Assembly (NCBI GenBank): GCA_020634165.1
Contig: JACKCF010000001.1
Span: 1,860,001 to 1,924,000 of the forward strand
DNA length: 64,000 nucleotides
DNA from: Anaerolineaceae bacterium
GTDB taxonomy: Bacteria > Chloroflexota > Anaerolineae > Aggregatilineales > Phototrophicaceae
Direction: 5' to 3'
Shown here: in pieces, positions 36,906 through 44,669 of the stretch
How the letters are laid out: each line of letters begins with the position of its first letter
How positions within the stretch are numbered: the stretch's first letter is position 1
Program-made: the position numbers and the translations under genes
The notes under the pieces: generated by a model
What the model saw: only the letters and a program-made list of their open reading frames with translations
Database searches by the model: none
What the model was told of the DNA's origin: nothing

Positions 36906-36978
36906 GGGGGCGTGGTGTAGCGGTTAACATGCCACCCTGTCAAGGTGGAGATCGCGGGTTCGAATCCCGTCGCTCCCG
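36906..36978 (+). tRNA. tRNA-Asp (GTC)
   Basis: The 73-nt sequence folds as a cloverleaf. The acceptor stem is GGGGGCG with CGCTCCC (one G-U pair). The D arm is GTGT/ACAT, the anticodon arm CCACC-CTGTCAA-GGTGG has anticodon GTC for aspartate, and the T arm is GCGGG-TTCGAAT-CCCGT. The discriminator is G and CCA is not encoded. The last 13 bases (36966-36978) are repeated at 43635-43647, so the 3' end of this gene is the integration site of the downstream element, which restores the tRNA sequence. The tRNA also overlaps, in antisense, the 3' end of the serine recombinase frame. Confidence 0.96.
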
Positions 36979-38621
36979 TTTTGGTTGGTAACATTCTCTG
37001 TAATGTTGCCAACCATTTTTGCTTCTGAGGCTAGTAGCTTTTTCACTTCTTCCGGCATGGCTTCTACTTGGTCCAGTATAATCCTGAAATCCCCGTGTAA
37101 CGCGATTGCAACCACTTTTTGATCATAAACATAGACCTGGTGCACCAACTTCTGGACAAGTTGCTGCTGCGCTTCTTCCGGTTTTTCCAGAGTTTTGCAA
37201 TCATTCCAGTATATTCTGAAGTTCTTCAGTAAATCGGCGGCTTCCATCAGATTGTCATAATCTACAGGGCGCAGAGCATCAAATTCCCGTTGAAGTTGCT
37301 CCCGTTGCTGGAAGTATTCATCTGCTGAAATAACAAAGCCTTTATCCCAGCGAATATCCATGTTTTGCATAATCTGTTTGATTTCTTCCATTCGCTTGAA
37401 GGCTGCTTCATGCTCAATTTTGTTGCGAACAGCCTGTTCCACTCGGCCAGTAAAACCTTCAGGTATGTTGAGATTGTAGAGTACGTCCAGAACCTGCTCG
37501 TCTACTCGTTCTATTCGTATACCTCGCTGACCACATTGCTTATACCCGCGATGGTGTGACAAACACCAGTAAGCGCCCATATTGTCTCGTACGCTGAACT
37601 TTGGACGCATTTTGCCGTAAAGTTCGTCATTCAGACCATTTGGTTTGGTGATAGCACATCTTGTACAATAAACGCGGTCATGGAGAATATAGGTACGCAT
37701 TCTTCCGCTCGCGATACGGTATTTGGTGTTTTTCTTTCTCACATCCTGACACAGATCATAGAGTTCATCACTGATAATGGCTTCATGAATCCCTTCAAAC
37801 CATTCTTTTCTATGACGGGAGGATTTTTTTCCTTGCCCGAAGCCCCGACTATATTCTGTATTTGAGTAAGGCACACGCCCGGTATAAACGCGATTTTGCA
37901 AGAGGTCGCGTATCATTTCTTTTCCTATGGGTTTTTCGCTAGCACGGAGTGATTGAATAACTGATTGTTCATTCATCCACGTTGCTATATCTCTGTCACT
38001 GTATTTTCCGGTTGCATAAAGTTCGAATGCGCGAATGACGATAGAAGCGACTTCGGGATCAACGTGAAGACCGGGAGCCAGTGATGGGTGAGGATCTTTG
38101 AGTGTGGATAAAATATAGCCGAGAGGGGCAATACTGCCATTGAAGAGTCCTTTGAGAACCCGTTGTTTCTTGCCACGCTTTGTTTCGGAACTCAGATTTT
38201 TTGAATAGTATGCAGAAATTACTGCAAGAATTTGTTCCATCATCGCCGTATACGGCGAATTATCATCATCCTCGCTGAAGCCTTCAACACAGTACAAACT
38301 TAGCTGGAAATCGTTGCGAAGCATCATTTTAATCATAACGGCGTGATCGTGATTACGTGCCAATCTGTCGAATTTCCAGAACATAATCGCATCAAACCGA
38401 TTCCGGGCAGCTTCAATCCTGAGATTATTGAAGCCGTCTCTATCAAGGCTCCAGCCTGATCTGGCGCTATCATGGAAGATGTCCACTACAACTCCACCGC
38501 GTTTTCCTATTTCCTGTTTGCATTGCTCAATCTGAGCTTCAATGCTCAGTTCATTTTGCATTTCGGACGAGTAACGTGCATAGATTGCGAACCGTTCACG
38601 CCTTGCCGTTTTTGCATCCAT
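36924..38621 (-). CDS. Large serine recombinase (integrase)
   Basis: The 565-aa protein has an N-terminal resolvase domain, with YARYSSEMQ (14-22) placing the catalytic Ser at 18 and FWKFDRLARN near residue 90 holding the conserved Arg residues. A recombinase domain, a zinc-ribbon-like segment with YCTRC and a later Cys pair, and a coiled coil at about 400-470 follow, as in phage-type large serine integrases. It presumably integrates the element at tRNA-Asp. The last residues (from about GSDGIRTRD on) are encoded by the antisense of the tRNA and so come from the host side of attL. ATG at 38621 has AAGG upstream; a TTG at 38645 is an alternative. Serine recombinases rarely use tRNA sites, which is unusual. 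Confidence 0.92.
   Translation of the reverse strand: MDAKTARRERFAIYARYSSEMQNELSIEAQIEQCKQEIGKRGGVVVDIFHDSARSGWSLDRDGFNNLRIEAARNRFDAIMFWKFDRLARNHDHAVMIKMMLRNDFQLSLYCVEGFSEDDDNSPYTAMMEQILAVISAYYSKNLSSETKRGKKQRVLKGLFNGSIAPLGYILSTLKDPHPSLAPGLHVDPEVASIVIRAFELYATGKYSDRDIATWMNEQSVIQSLRASEKPIGKEMIRDLLQNRVYTGRVPYSNTEYSRGFGQGKKSSRHRKEWFEGIHEAIISDELYDLCQDVRKKNTKYRIASGRMRTYILHDRVYCTRCAITKPNGLNDELYGKMRPKFSVRDNMGAYWCLSHHRGYKQCGQRGIRIERVDEQVLDVLYNLNIPEGFTGRVEQAVRNKIEHEAAFKRMEEIKQIMQNMDIRWDKGFVISADEYFQQREQLQREFDALRPVDYDNLMEAADLLKNFRIYWNDCKTLEKPEEAQQQLVQKLVHQVYVYDQKVVAIALHGDFRIILDQVEAMPEEVKKLLASEAKMVGNITENVTNQNGSDGIRTRDLHLDRVAC
36966..36978 (+). repeat. attL core: 13-bp direct repeat in tRNA-Asp 3' end
   Basis: The sequence CCCGTCGCTCCCG at the 3' end of the tRNA recurs exactly at 43635-43647. 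Together the copies bracket the recombinase-rep-XRE-RT block, which is the structure expected of attL and attR of a tRNA-targeted integrative element. Confidence 0.85.
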
Positions 38622-38790
38622 CTTGTGCCTTGCTTTCCTGTCCAATTGTATCTTTGGCTAAATTTGTATTGATTTGGTCTTTCAGTAGCAGTAACAGGAC
38701 TGAATCATGTTCACCGGAATTTCGTGTATGGGTGAAGAAGACGCCGTGCTCGACATGAATCTGACCATTGGCGAATATGTAGCGTTTCAT
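38596..38790 (-). CDS. Small hypothetical protein coupled to rep and recombinase
   Basis: This 64-aa frame starts at an ATG that overlaps the rep stop (ATGA at 38787-38790) and ends 26 bp inside the recombinase gene. The tight coupling on both sides suggests it is real. The sequence starts MKRYIFANGQIHVEHGVFFTH, has a run of leucines (VLLLLLKDQ) too short for a membrane helix, and a basic tail. No known domain is recognised. It may be a small excisionase or recombination-directionality-like protein by position, but that is only a guess. Confidence 0.5.
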   Translation of the reverse strand: MKRYIFANGQIHVEHGVFFTHTRNSGEHDSVLLLLLKDQINTNLAKDTIGQESKAQDGCKNGKA

Positions 38791-40004
38791 CCTGCTTTTT
38801 TGCCCCTGCCGGAAAGCCTGAGAATTATTTCAAACTTTTCCTGTGCCAAGGTATCAGCATCCTTGGTTTGCTTGTGAATGTATTCCAGTGTTTCTTCTGT
38901 GCTGGCTGGATGATCGTAACCAAGATGTAACCCAACGCGGGCACGCAAACTTGCCAGCGATCCTCTGAAACTGCTTTTGAACTTGGGGGAAATATCAGGA
39001 GTCAGATTGTATTGTCTGGTGGCAATGTCGGCAGTAGCAAGATGCCATGATTCTTGCATGAATTCCTGTATTTTTTGCCACAGGGGATGAGTGTGCCATT
39101 GTGCTCTATTGGTATTGCCTGAGATGGTGCACAGGCGGCCCCACTTTTTCAGGACATAATTTGCAATTTCCTGAAGGCCTTCAAATGTGTAGTCTTCAAG
39201 ATATTTGAAGTTTTCGAATTTAGCATTATAGGGACGTATGCTCCATTCTGCTCTGGCTATTTCGAAGGGGATGCATGCGTTTTCGATGTCGATTTTTGAT
39301 GCAAATTCTATCCAATTCCATGCAGTAATCCAGAAGCCCAGATCAGAGTCACTTTTGCTCTGAAGTACCTTGTCATAGAGCTTGAAGTAAACACTGCCTT
39401 TTGGTGAGCCAATTTTGATGCCTGTTAAGTTGCCATCTTCAGCCCATGACGAAATCGCACCCGAACGCCCTACCCAGCCATTTTTCCATTCAGAAAAATC
39501 AAGTTCGCTAGTTGCCAAGCCGAAAATATCAAGGGCAATATCGATACGATTTATTCTGATTGGATATTCTTCCGGGTCTTCAATTCCAAAGCGTCGAAAC
39601 TGGATATAGATAGCTTCACGAAAATCATCAGGGCAGTCAATATCTGCATATTGGGTAAGCCACTTAGGTCCAAGTTGCAATAGTGCGCCCATACCTTCGC
39701 CAGCACGTTTTGTACTCCTGAGTGTTTCGTCAACCTGATCTGTTAGGAGAATCCGTGCATCGCCTTCCCACATTGAAAGGCCGTACCCAAGCATTCCATT
39801 CTTAATAACGAAATCCTCATGAGGATGTCCCCGGTAAAGTCGCTTCTTCGGTACATGTGCAATGGCTGCTTTCCAGCGTCGATATACATCGATGTCCGGG
39901 TATTCGATGAGCAAGTAGAGACTATCGATCCCCAATCTCAGGGGTTCTATGTTCAACCCCCGTATTACAGAACGGGGGTTATCAGCATTCCCTTCGTTTT
40001 CCAT
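38787..40004 (-). CDS. Replication initiation / relaxase-like protein (Rep_trans/NicK type)
   Basis: The 405-aa protein has the pattern of rolling-circle replication initiators encoded by small integrative elements. RINRIDIALDI at 150-160 gives the metal-binding Asp residues, VYFKLYDK at 205-212 contains the candidate nicking Tyr, and RAEWSIR near 251 supplies a conserved Glu. Such proteins nick an origin and permit replication of the excised circle, or mobilisation. The start at 40004 is set by AGGAG 5 bp upstream; an ATG at 40064 has none. It is transcribed divergently from the XRE gene across an operator-like region, and leads the rep-small ORF-recombinase operon. The oriT/dso site was not identified. 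Confidence 0.78.
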   Translation of the reverse strand: MENEGNADNPRSVIRGLNIEPLRLGIDSLYLLIEYPDIDVYRRWKAAIAHVPKKRLYRGHPHEDFVIKNGMLGYGLSMWEGDARILLTDQVDETLRSTKRAGEGMGALLQLGPKWLTQYADIDCPDDFREAIYIQFRRFGIEDPEEYPIRINRIDIALDIFGLATSELDFSEWKNGWVGRSGAISSWAEDGNLTGIKIGSPKGSVYFKLYDKVLQSKSDSDLGFWITAWNWIEFASKIDIENACIPFEIARAEWSIRPYNAKFENFKYLEDYTFEGLQEIANYVLKKWGRLCTISGNTNRAQWHTHPLWQKIQEFMQESWHLATADIATRQYNLTPDISPKFKSSFRGSLASLRARVGLHLGYDHPASTEETLEYIHKQTKDADTLAQEKFEIILRLSGRGKKAG

Positions 40005-40067
40005 GTATACTCCTTTTGAATCCTTGCGGCGGTGCTCGCAAAAAGCTGCGCGCCACCGCCACAATTC

Positions 40068-40119
40068 ATACGATTGAGCGATAAATATACGATTGGTATA
40101 ATCATACGCATAATCGTAT
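40068..40119. promoter_or_regulatory. Operator array between rep and XRE regulator
   Basis: The 138-bp intergenic region holds repeats of ATACGATT: direct copies at 40068-40075 and 40087-40094, and an inverted copy AATCGTAT at 40112-40119. A related AATCATAC half lies at 40100-40107. Arrayed half-sites between divergent genes are typical binding sites for the HTH repressor encoded at 40143, which would control both rep-recombinase expression and itself. AT-rich TATAAT-like sequence (40097-40102) overlaps the array. Confidence 0.65.
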
Positions 40120-40142
40120 ATATGTCAAGTGGAGTCTAATTC

Positions 40143-40637
40143 ATGGCTAAAGCGGATGATAAACCGACAACTGACTCGAGCGACTTTTTGCAGGGCTACC
40201 GTGATCGGGAAATAACCCAAATCGAATTTGAGTACCTAGTGCCAGTGATTCGTCAGGAGGTCGGCCAGCAGATTAGGAACGCGCGGGAAGATATTGGAAT
40301 GAGTCAGCAAGAACTGGCTGACAAACTTGGTACGCGACAGGCTTATATTTCCGATTTGGAGAAGGGCAAGACAGAGCCGAATGTCAGTACCCTTATAAAG
40401 CTGGGACATTTTCTCAAGAAACCAGTAGCCAGCTTTGTTCCCGCCCACTATCGGGACATCATCGGCGTTACTGTGATTGATCGAGCCGATTTAAGCCCGG
40501 AAGAAGAAGAAATGATCAGGAGTATGCGAGCAGCCTACCCCATACTCAGCAGAGGGCTAATAATGCACTTGCTGCGCTCCATCGTGGATTATGATCTAAA
40601 GGTGGATGAGATATTGAATAATATGGGCAAACCCTAG
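40143..40637 (+). CDS. XRE-family transcriptional regulator
   Basis: The 164-aa protein has a central helix-turn-helix of the XRE/Cro type at about residues 42-97, with IRNAREDIGMSQQELADKLG, TRQAYISDLEKGKTEPNVST and LIKLGHFLKKPV in order. The N-terminal 40 residues are charged. The C-terminal part (about 110-164) is helical and probably mediates dimer formation. It most likely represses rep and the recombinase from the operator array upstream, keeping the element integrated. It could also govern the RT-TIR gene, which starts 305 bp downstream on the same strand. Confidence 0.88.
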   Translation: MAKADDKPTTDSSDFLQGYRDREITQIEFEYLVPVIRQEVGQQIRNAREDIGMSQQELADKLGTRQAYISDLEKGKTEPNVSTLIKLGHFLKKPVASFVPAHYRDIIGVTVIDRADLSPEEEEMIRSMRAAYPILSRGLIMHLLRSIVDYDLKVDEILNNMGKP

Positions 40638-40676
40638 ATAAATGGTTGATCGTGATCCGCCGACCCTTGACAGCCA

Positions 40677-40772
40677 GCTTTCCGGCTATTGGGGACAGAA
40701 GAGGGGATGCGACGGGGAAAGTGTGCCGGATTGGTAGCTGCACCCCTCGTTTTTTATTGTGAGCCGGAAAGC
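40677..40772 (+). ncRNA. Candidate structured RNA upstream of RT-TIR gene
   Basis: The 305-bp gap between the XRE and RT genes contains nested complementarity. A perfect 11-bp outer pair, GCTTTCCGGCT (40677-40687) with AGCCGGAAAGC (40762-40772), encloses an inner pair GAGGGG (40701-40706) with CCCCTC (40743-40748), also extended by GC/GC inside. The inner hairpin is followed by GTTTTTT, so it may instead be the terminator of the XRE gene. Retron-like systems carry a structured RNA bounded by inverted repeats just upstream of the RT, which makes this worth noting. Whether it is transcribed or reverse-transcribed is unknown. The rest of the gap (40773-40942) is AT-rich with no gene seen. Confidence 0.45.
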
Positions 40773-40942
40773 GATCAGGCTTTCAAGGGCGGGCGCTTCG
40801 CGTCGGCTACAGGGAAGCAAAAAGTTTAGTTTGACGACAATAGAATACAATGGGAAACAACAGGATATTAGGATAATCACAAAACAAAACTTTAATATAT
40901 ACTGGCTACATGACTTGTTTATCATAAGTTTCTGGTGTTCTT

Positions 40943-43540
40943 ATGACGTGGGAACAACTACTAAGTGTCGACAATTTTCAATTAGCTTGGAGACGGATAC
41001 GTAATACACTAAAGAACACCACTAAGGATCGCTTAGGCCTAAAAGTGTTTTCTCAGTCTCTAAGCGTCCACATTACTCAAATAATAAGGGAAGTTAAGGC
41101 CGGTATATACGAACCCCAATCACCTTCAATACTATTTTTGCCCAAAAAATCTGGTCGTTTGCGCCCATTCACGTTACTTCATATGCGTGATCGACTTTTG
41201 TTTCAAGCAATTGGAAACATAATAGTAAATAATAGCTATGATTTGTTGACAGAATATGCAGATACACATGTGTTTTCTCCAGTGTTGGCTGGTAAGGACA
41301 GTGATTTCGTCTTTCTCCCTTCGCTACGCCAAGGTGAGCATAATCAAGGGCAGTACCTAAAATTCGTTGATAAGCAGACGAGACTTACGGAATCGGGAAG
41401 ATTTACACACATCGTATCTGCAGATATTGCTTCTTTTTATCCTTCAATTGATCATTCCTTGTTATCAACAAAACTGATACGTAACGATGTCCTTGATGTA
41501 AGCATTGCGTCATTGCTAGAAAATTGCCTAAAAATTTGGTCATCGAGCAAAGAGGATTTGCAAGTTGCAAAAGGCTTGCCAATAGGTTATGAGACTTCAG
41601 ATCTGTTGGCCAATATATTTTTGCTCGATGTTGATGGATATTTTATGAATATGGAGTATCTACGGTATGTTGACGATATAAGAATATTTGCTGAATCAAA
41701 ACCTGAAGCTAACACGATTCTCCGTGAGTTGGATATTGCCTTGCAACAACGAGGACTGGCTCTACAAAACGCAAAATCCAAAATAGAACATATCGATGAT
41801 AACACGTTTCAGAGCCAGTTAACTAAGCTTGAGAATCAACAAATATTACTTTCAACCATTGATCGAGATATTGATTCGTTGAATGAAGTCGTCCGGCAGG
41901 AAACTGACGCTAAATTACGTACGCTTGTTATGAACGTAGACGGCACTGGAACACAGTATGATGAGAATTCAGATACTCCAATTCATACTTCCGATGAGGC
42001 TCCATTTTTCTTCGCACTGTATCGGATGCGTGAAAAGAATATTAAGTTACGAGATGTTGCTCTGCAAATTCTTGACTCCTATCCTCATCGTTCATATGCA
42101 ATAGTGCACTATCTGAGTTTATTTAGAGATAATCCGACAGTCATCGATACTCTATGGGAAATGGTTGACGATTCAAGTCGTTATGGACAACTCAGAGCGA
42201 ATTGCTTAAGGACCCTATATGATTTGAATGCTGACCCATTGAGGATTAGCGAAAAAATTCAAGTTTGGATTTTTGAAGATGATCTTTCGTTGTCATTATG
42301 TGCGATAGAGCTATTCCAAAAATATCCAAATGAGCTTTCTGATCTTGTAATAGATTATCAAGAAATAGACAAGCATCTTCTATATGCTATTATTTCTACG
42401 CAATTTTTGTTCCTAGAAACAGATAGGGACAAATTGAAACTTATTTCATGGTGTATGCAACAAACCGATTATATGCTCGTAAGCCTAGGGGCTTACTTTG
42501 TATCGACTAATCTGCACTTGTTACAAAATTTTGTCAGTGTTAGCGGGCTATCTTCATACTTAGTTGAGGACTTCATTACTCGAGTCTCATCGTATGATGT
42601 GCTCTTTAATATAAGAAATCTGTTTGGGCTGGAGTACGAAATTTCAATTAGCGAACAAATTTATTCCAAGTTGGCTGGACTTAATCAAGTCGTTGTCAAT
42701 ATGATTTTTGCACTTGAGACGAATCGAGACGAATATCTTCGCAATGTAAGCGAATTTCTTGTTCGTTTCTCTCAGTTATATCAAGAAATTACAACGAAGG
42801 ATTTCTTTGGTTTAGCCATTTCCGCAGCAATTGAGGATGCGTTTGAATATAGTAAACAGGGGTGGATGAAACTATCGGATATTCGATCTAGCACAACTTT
42901 TCTTGGTACGCGACCAGCCCTCGATCATCTTAATACAAGTAAGTTACATGAGGGAATTGCTGCTATCGTTGAAGCGGTTTTGAATGAATTTGAGGCTTTG
43001 AGTTCAGAGAATCTTGAGCGAGTAGCTGACACCTCATCGAATACATCTACAACAAAGATACCATTGATATTCTTTTCATATTCGCATGCTGACGAATCCG
43101 GTCGTTCAGAGATCGCAAAAACGCTTAAATATCTTGAACTACGTGGTATGGCTCGACTATGGAGTGATCGACAAATTCCTGCTGGAGGTATTTGGAATGA
43201 TGAAATCAATGAAAAAATGAATGAGTCATCAATAGTTCTCTTTCTGATTACGCGGAGTTTCATGGGATCAGAATTCATACATCATGAAGAGATGCCACGT
43301 GCGATTGAAAATTACCACGCACAAAAGACCGTATGCGTACCTATTTTGTTGGAACAATGTGTGTGGAAGTTGTATCCATATCAACATTTACAAGCACTTC
43401 CTGATGGCGCAAAACCGCTAACACAATGGGCTTATCCTGATGCTGCTTATCAAAATATTCAGGAACAAATACAAAAGGTTTTGGTGTTATTGAAGAATAG
43501 AGAATATCCTTTTGTTCAATTGCCACCGCCTGAAGAATAG
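40943..43540 (+). CDS. Reverse transcriptase - helical region - TIR fusion protein
   Basis: This 865-aa protein has three parts. Residues 1 to about 340 are a reverse transcriptase: KSGRLRPFTLLHMRDRLLF (69-87), SADIASFYPSID (159-170) with the first catalytic Asp, GLPIGYETSDLLANIFL (211-227), and YVDD (242-245) with the other two. Residues about 350-700 are predicted helical, with HEAT-like spacing, as in the alpha-repeat region of Abi-type and unknown-group RTs. Residues 705-855 form a TIR domain: IPLIFFSYSHADE, ARLWSDRQIPAGGIWNDEI, IVLFLITRSFMGSEFIHHEE, with Glu 782 or 783 as likely NADase residue. A defence role, sensing through the RT and killing or stalling by NAD+ depletion, is inferred. 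ATG 40943 is the first start after an in-frame stop; no clear ribosome site. Confidence 0.88.
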   Translation: MTWEQLLSVDNFQLAWRRIRNTLKNTTKDRLGLKVFSQSLSVHITQIIREVKAGIYEPQSPSILFLPKKSGRLRPFTLLHMRDRLLFQAIGNIIVNNSYDLLTEYADTHVFSPVLAGKDSDFVFLPSLRQGEHNQGQYLKFVDKQTRLTESGRFTHIVSADIASFYPSIDHSLLSTKLIRNDVLDVSIASLLENCLKIWSSSKEDLQVAKGLPIGYETSDLLANIFLLDVDGYFMNMEYLRYVDDIRIFAESKPEANTILRELDIALQQRGLALQNAKSKIEHIDDNTFQSQLTKLENQQILLSTIDRDIDSLNEVVRQETDAKLRTLVMNVDGTGTQYDENSDTPIHTSDEAPFFFALYRMREKNIKLRDVALQILDSYPHRSYAIVHYLSLFRDNPTVIDTLWEMVDDSSRYGQLRANCLRTLYDLNADPLRISEKIQVWIFEDDLSLSLCAIELFQKYPNELSDLVIDYQEIDKHLLYAIISTQFLFLETDRDKLKLISWCMQQTDYMLVSLGAYFVSTNLHLLQNFVSVSGLSSYLVEDFITRVSSYDVLFNIRNLFGLEYEISISEQIYSKLAGLNQVVVNMIFALETNRDEYLRNVSEFLVRFSQLYQEITTKDFFGLAISAAIEDAFEYSKQGWMKLSDIRSSTTFLGTRPALDHLNTSKLHEGIAAIVEAVLNEFEALSSENLERVADTSSNTSTTKIPLIFFSYSHADESGRSEIAKTLKYLELRGMARLWSDRQIPAGGIWNDEINEKMNESSIVLFLITRSFMGSEFIHHEEMPRAIENYHAQKTVCVPILLEQCVWKLYPYQHLQALPDGAKPLTQWAYPDAAYQNIQEQIQKVLVLLKNREYPFVQLPPPEE

Positions 43541-43634
43541 AAAATTTCAAACAATTGCGTTGCTGCTTTGTTTTTCGTGTTATTCAAAATAGCGATTCGG
43601 CTATGAAAATCGTACAACTAAAGCGTGCTCTAAG

Positions 43635-43647
43635 CCCGTCGCTCCCG
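43635..43647 (+). repeat. attR core: second copy of tRNA-Asp 3' end
   Basis: CCCGTCGCTCCCG, identical to the last 13 bases of tRNA-Asp at 36966-36978, marks the right end of the integrated element. The DNA just outside carries the hairpin that probably served as the tRNA terminator before insertion. Confidence 0.85.
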
Positions 43648-43661
43648 AAAAGTTATAGGAT

Positions 43662-43700
43662 AGCCATTTCTCACGAATACTTGAGGAATGGCTATTTTTA
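43662..43700 (+). terminator. Hairpin terminator, probably the original tRNA-Asp terminator
   Basis: The arms AGCCATT and AATGGCT, extended inward by CTCA/TGAG, form a stem at 43662-43693 followed by ATTTTTATA. It lies 15 bp beyond attR, so before insertion it stood just downstream of tRNA-Asp. Reading on the minus strand it could also stop the opp operon transcript. Confidence 0.75.
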
Positions 43701-43728
43701 TAGGCCTAGTTAAATTTAGATCGCGGAT
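43662..43728. repeat. 67-bp repeat, copy 1 (contains terminator hairpin)
   Basis: The segment from AGCCATTTCTCACGAATACT to TAGATCGCGGAT recurs at 51155-51220 with only one single-base deletion and one substitution. The two direct copies flank the 7.4-kb opp-aminotransferase-creatininase-amidohydrolase-gntR block. Confidence 0.85.
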
Positions 43729-43762
43729 ACAGTGTAATATTGAGGATATTGAGAAGTAAGCC

Positions 43763-44659
43763 TCAACCAACTTCCTTCATACGCGGATCGAGTGCATCAC
43801 GTAAGCCATCACCCAGGAAGTTGAGTGCAATCATCGTCAGGCCTAAGACAATGCTCGGATAGATAGCCAGATGTGGGGATGTGCGGATAAATTCCCGACC
43901 CTTGTTAATCATGGCTCCCCAGGTGGGGTTCGGTGGACGAATGCCAATGCCCAGGAAGCTCAACCCGGCTTCTGCCATAATGACAGTCGCAATCCCCAGC
44001 GTGAACTGAATGATGATGGGTGTAATAGCATTTGGCAAAATATGTAGGAGGATTATGCGGACATCGCCTGTACCCAACGCCTTAGCCGCAACAATATAGT
44101 CAGCATTCTTAGTCGCCATAACCTGTCCGCGCATTAATCTAGCGGAAAAAGGCCATGTTGATAGCGAAAGCGTCAGCAACACACTACCGACATCCGGTTT
44201 AAGCAGGGACACCATAAATACGGCGAACAGGAAATTAGGTAGCGCATACATAATATCGACAGCCCGCATAATGATGACATCGACAATGCCGCCGTAATAA
44301 CCGGCAATCAGGCCCAGCGTGACGCCAAAACTCGTTGCGACGACTTGGACGAATACCCCGACGAACAATGAAATACGTGCCCCATAGATAATCCGGCTGA
44401 GCATATCACGACCGATTTCATCCGTACCCAGCAAATGCTCCACACTCGGTGGTTGCCGAATGCTGGCGAAGTCCGCCAGCGTTGGATCATAGGGGGCGGT
44501 GAAGTCTGCAAAAATAGCAACCAATACCAACCCAGACAAGAAAATGGTCGAAACAAATGCTGCCCGGTTACGCATCATCCGGCGCATGGCATCGATCCAG
44601 GGGCTGGATGGTCTTGGCAAATCGAGCGATTTAACAGTTGAATGCGTTGTGTCAGTCAT
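43763..44659 (-). CDS. Peptide/nickel-type ABC transporter permease, DppC/OppC-like
   Basis: The 298-aa permease starts MTDTTHSTVKSLDLP, with the usual cytoplasmic N-terminal segment and OppC_N helix (MMRNRAAFVSTIFLSGLVL). Five further helices follow. The loop AAKALGTGDVRIILLHILPN near residue 195-214 is the EAA-type ATPase-contact motif of DppC proteins. It pairs with the DppB-like permease 10 bp upstream and the binding protein before that. No ATP-binding genes occur in the cluster, so the ATPases must be supplied from elsewhere. It is the last gene of the operon, 35 bp before the 67-bp repeat. Confidence 0.92.
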   Translation of the reverse strand: MTDTTHSTVKSLDLPRPSSPWIDAMRRMMRNRAAFVSTIFLSGLVLVAIFADFTAPYDPTLADFASIRQPPSVEHLLGTDEIGRDMLSRIIYGARISLFVGVFVQVVATSFGVTLGLIAGYYGGIVDVIIMRAVDIMYALPNFLFAVFMVSLLKPDVGSVLLTLSLSTWPFSARLMRGQVMATKNADYIVAAKALGTGDVRIILLHILPNAITPIIIQFTLGIATVIMAEAGLSFLGIGIRPPNPTWGAMINKGREFIRTSPHLAIYPSIVLGLTMIALNFLGDGLRDALDPRMKEVG

Positions 44660-44669
44660 AGCAATGATC

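Larger units (their letters stand above)
36979..43647. mobile_element. Integrative element in tRNA-Asp with serine recombinase and RT-TIR cargo
   Basis: The block runs from the end of tRNA-Asp to the second copy of its 13-bp 3' end, 6.67 kb. It encodes a large serine recombinase, a small coupled ORF, a Rep/NicK-like protein, an XRE regulator divergent from rep, and an 865-aa RT-TIR protein. The tRNA's probable native terminator now lies beyond the right end at 43662-43693, consistent with insertion having separated gene and terminator. The RT-TIR gene is visibly AT-richer than the chromosome around it, a sign of horizontal acquisition. No conjugation, capsid or other phage genes are seen, so it may be mobilised by another element or replicate briefly after excision through its Rep protein. 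Confidence 0.88.

Noticed and set aside
36924..36965. Recombinase C-terminus GIRTRDLHLDRVAC as a functional domain
   Set aside because: It is the antisense translation of the tRNA-Asp gene, a familiar read-through artefact, not an evolved domain.
40943..42000. Classification of the RT as a retron, group II intron or diversity-generating RT
   Set aside because: The retron NAxxH and VTG motifs are not visible, there is no intron maturase region, and no template/variable repeat pair was seen nearby.
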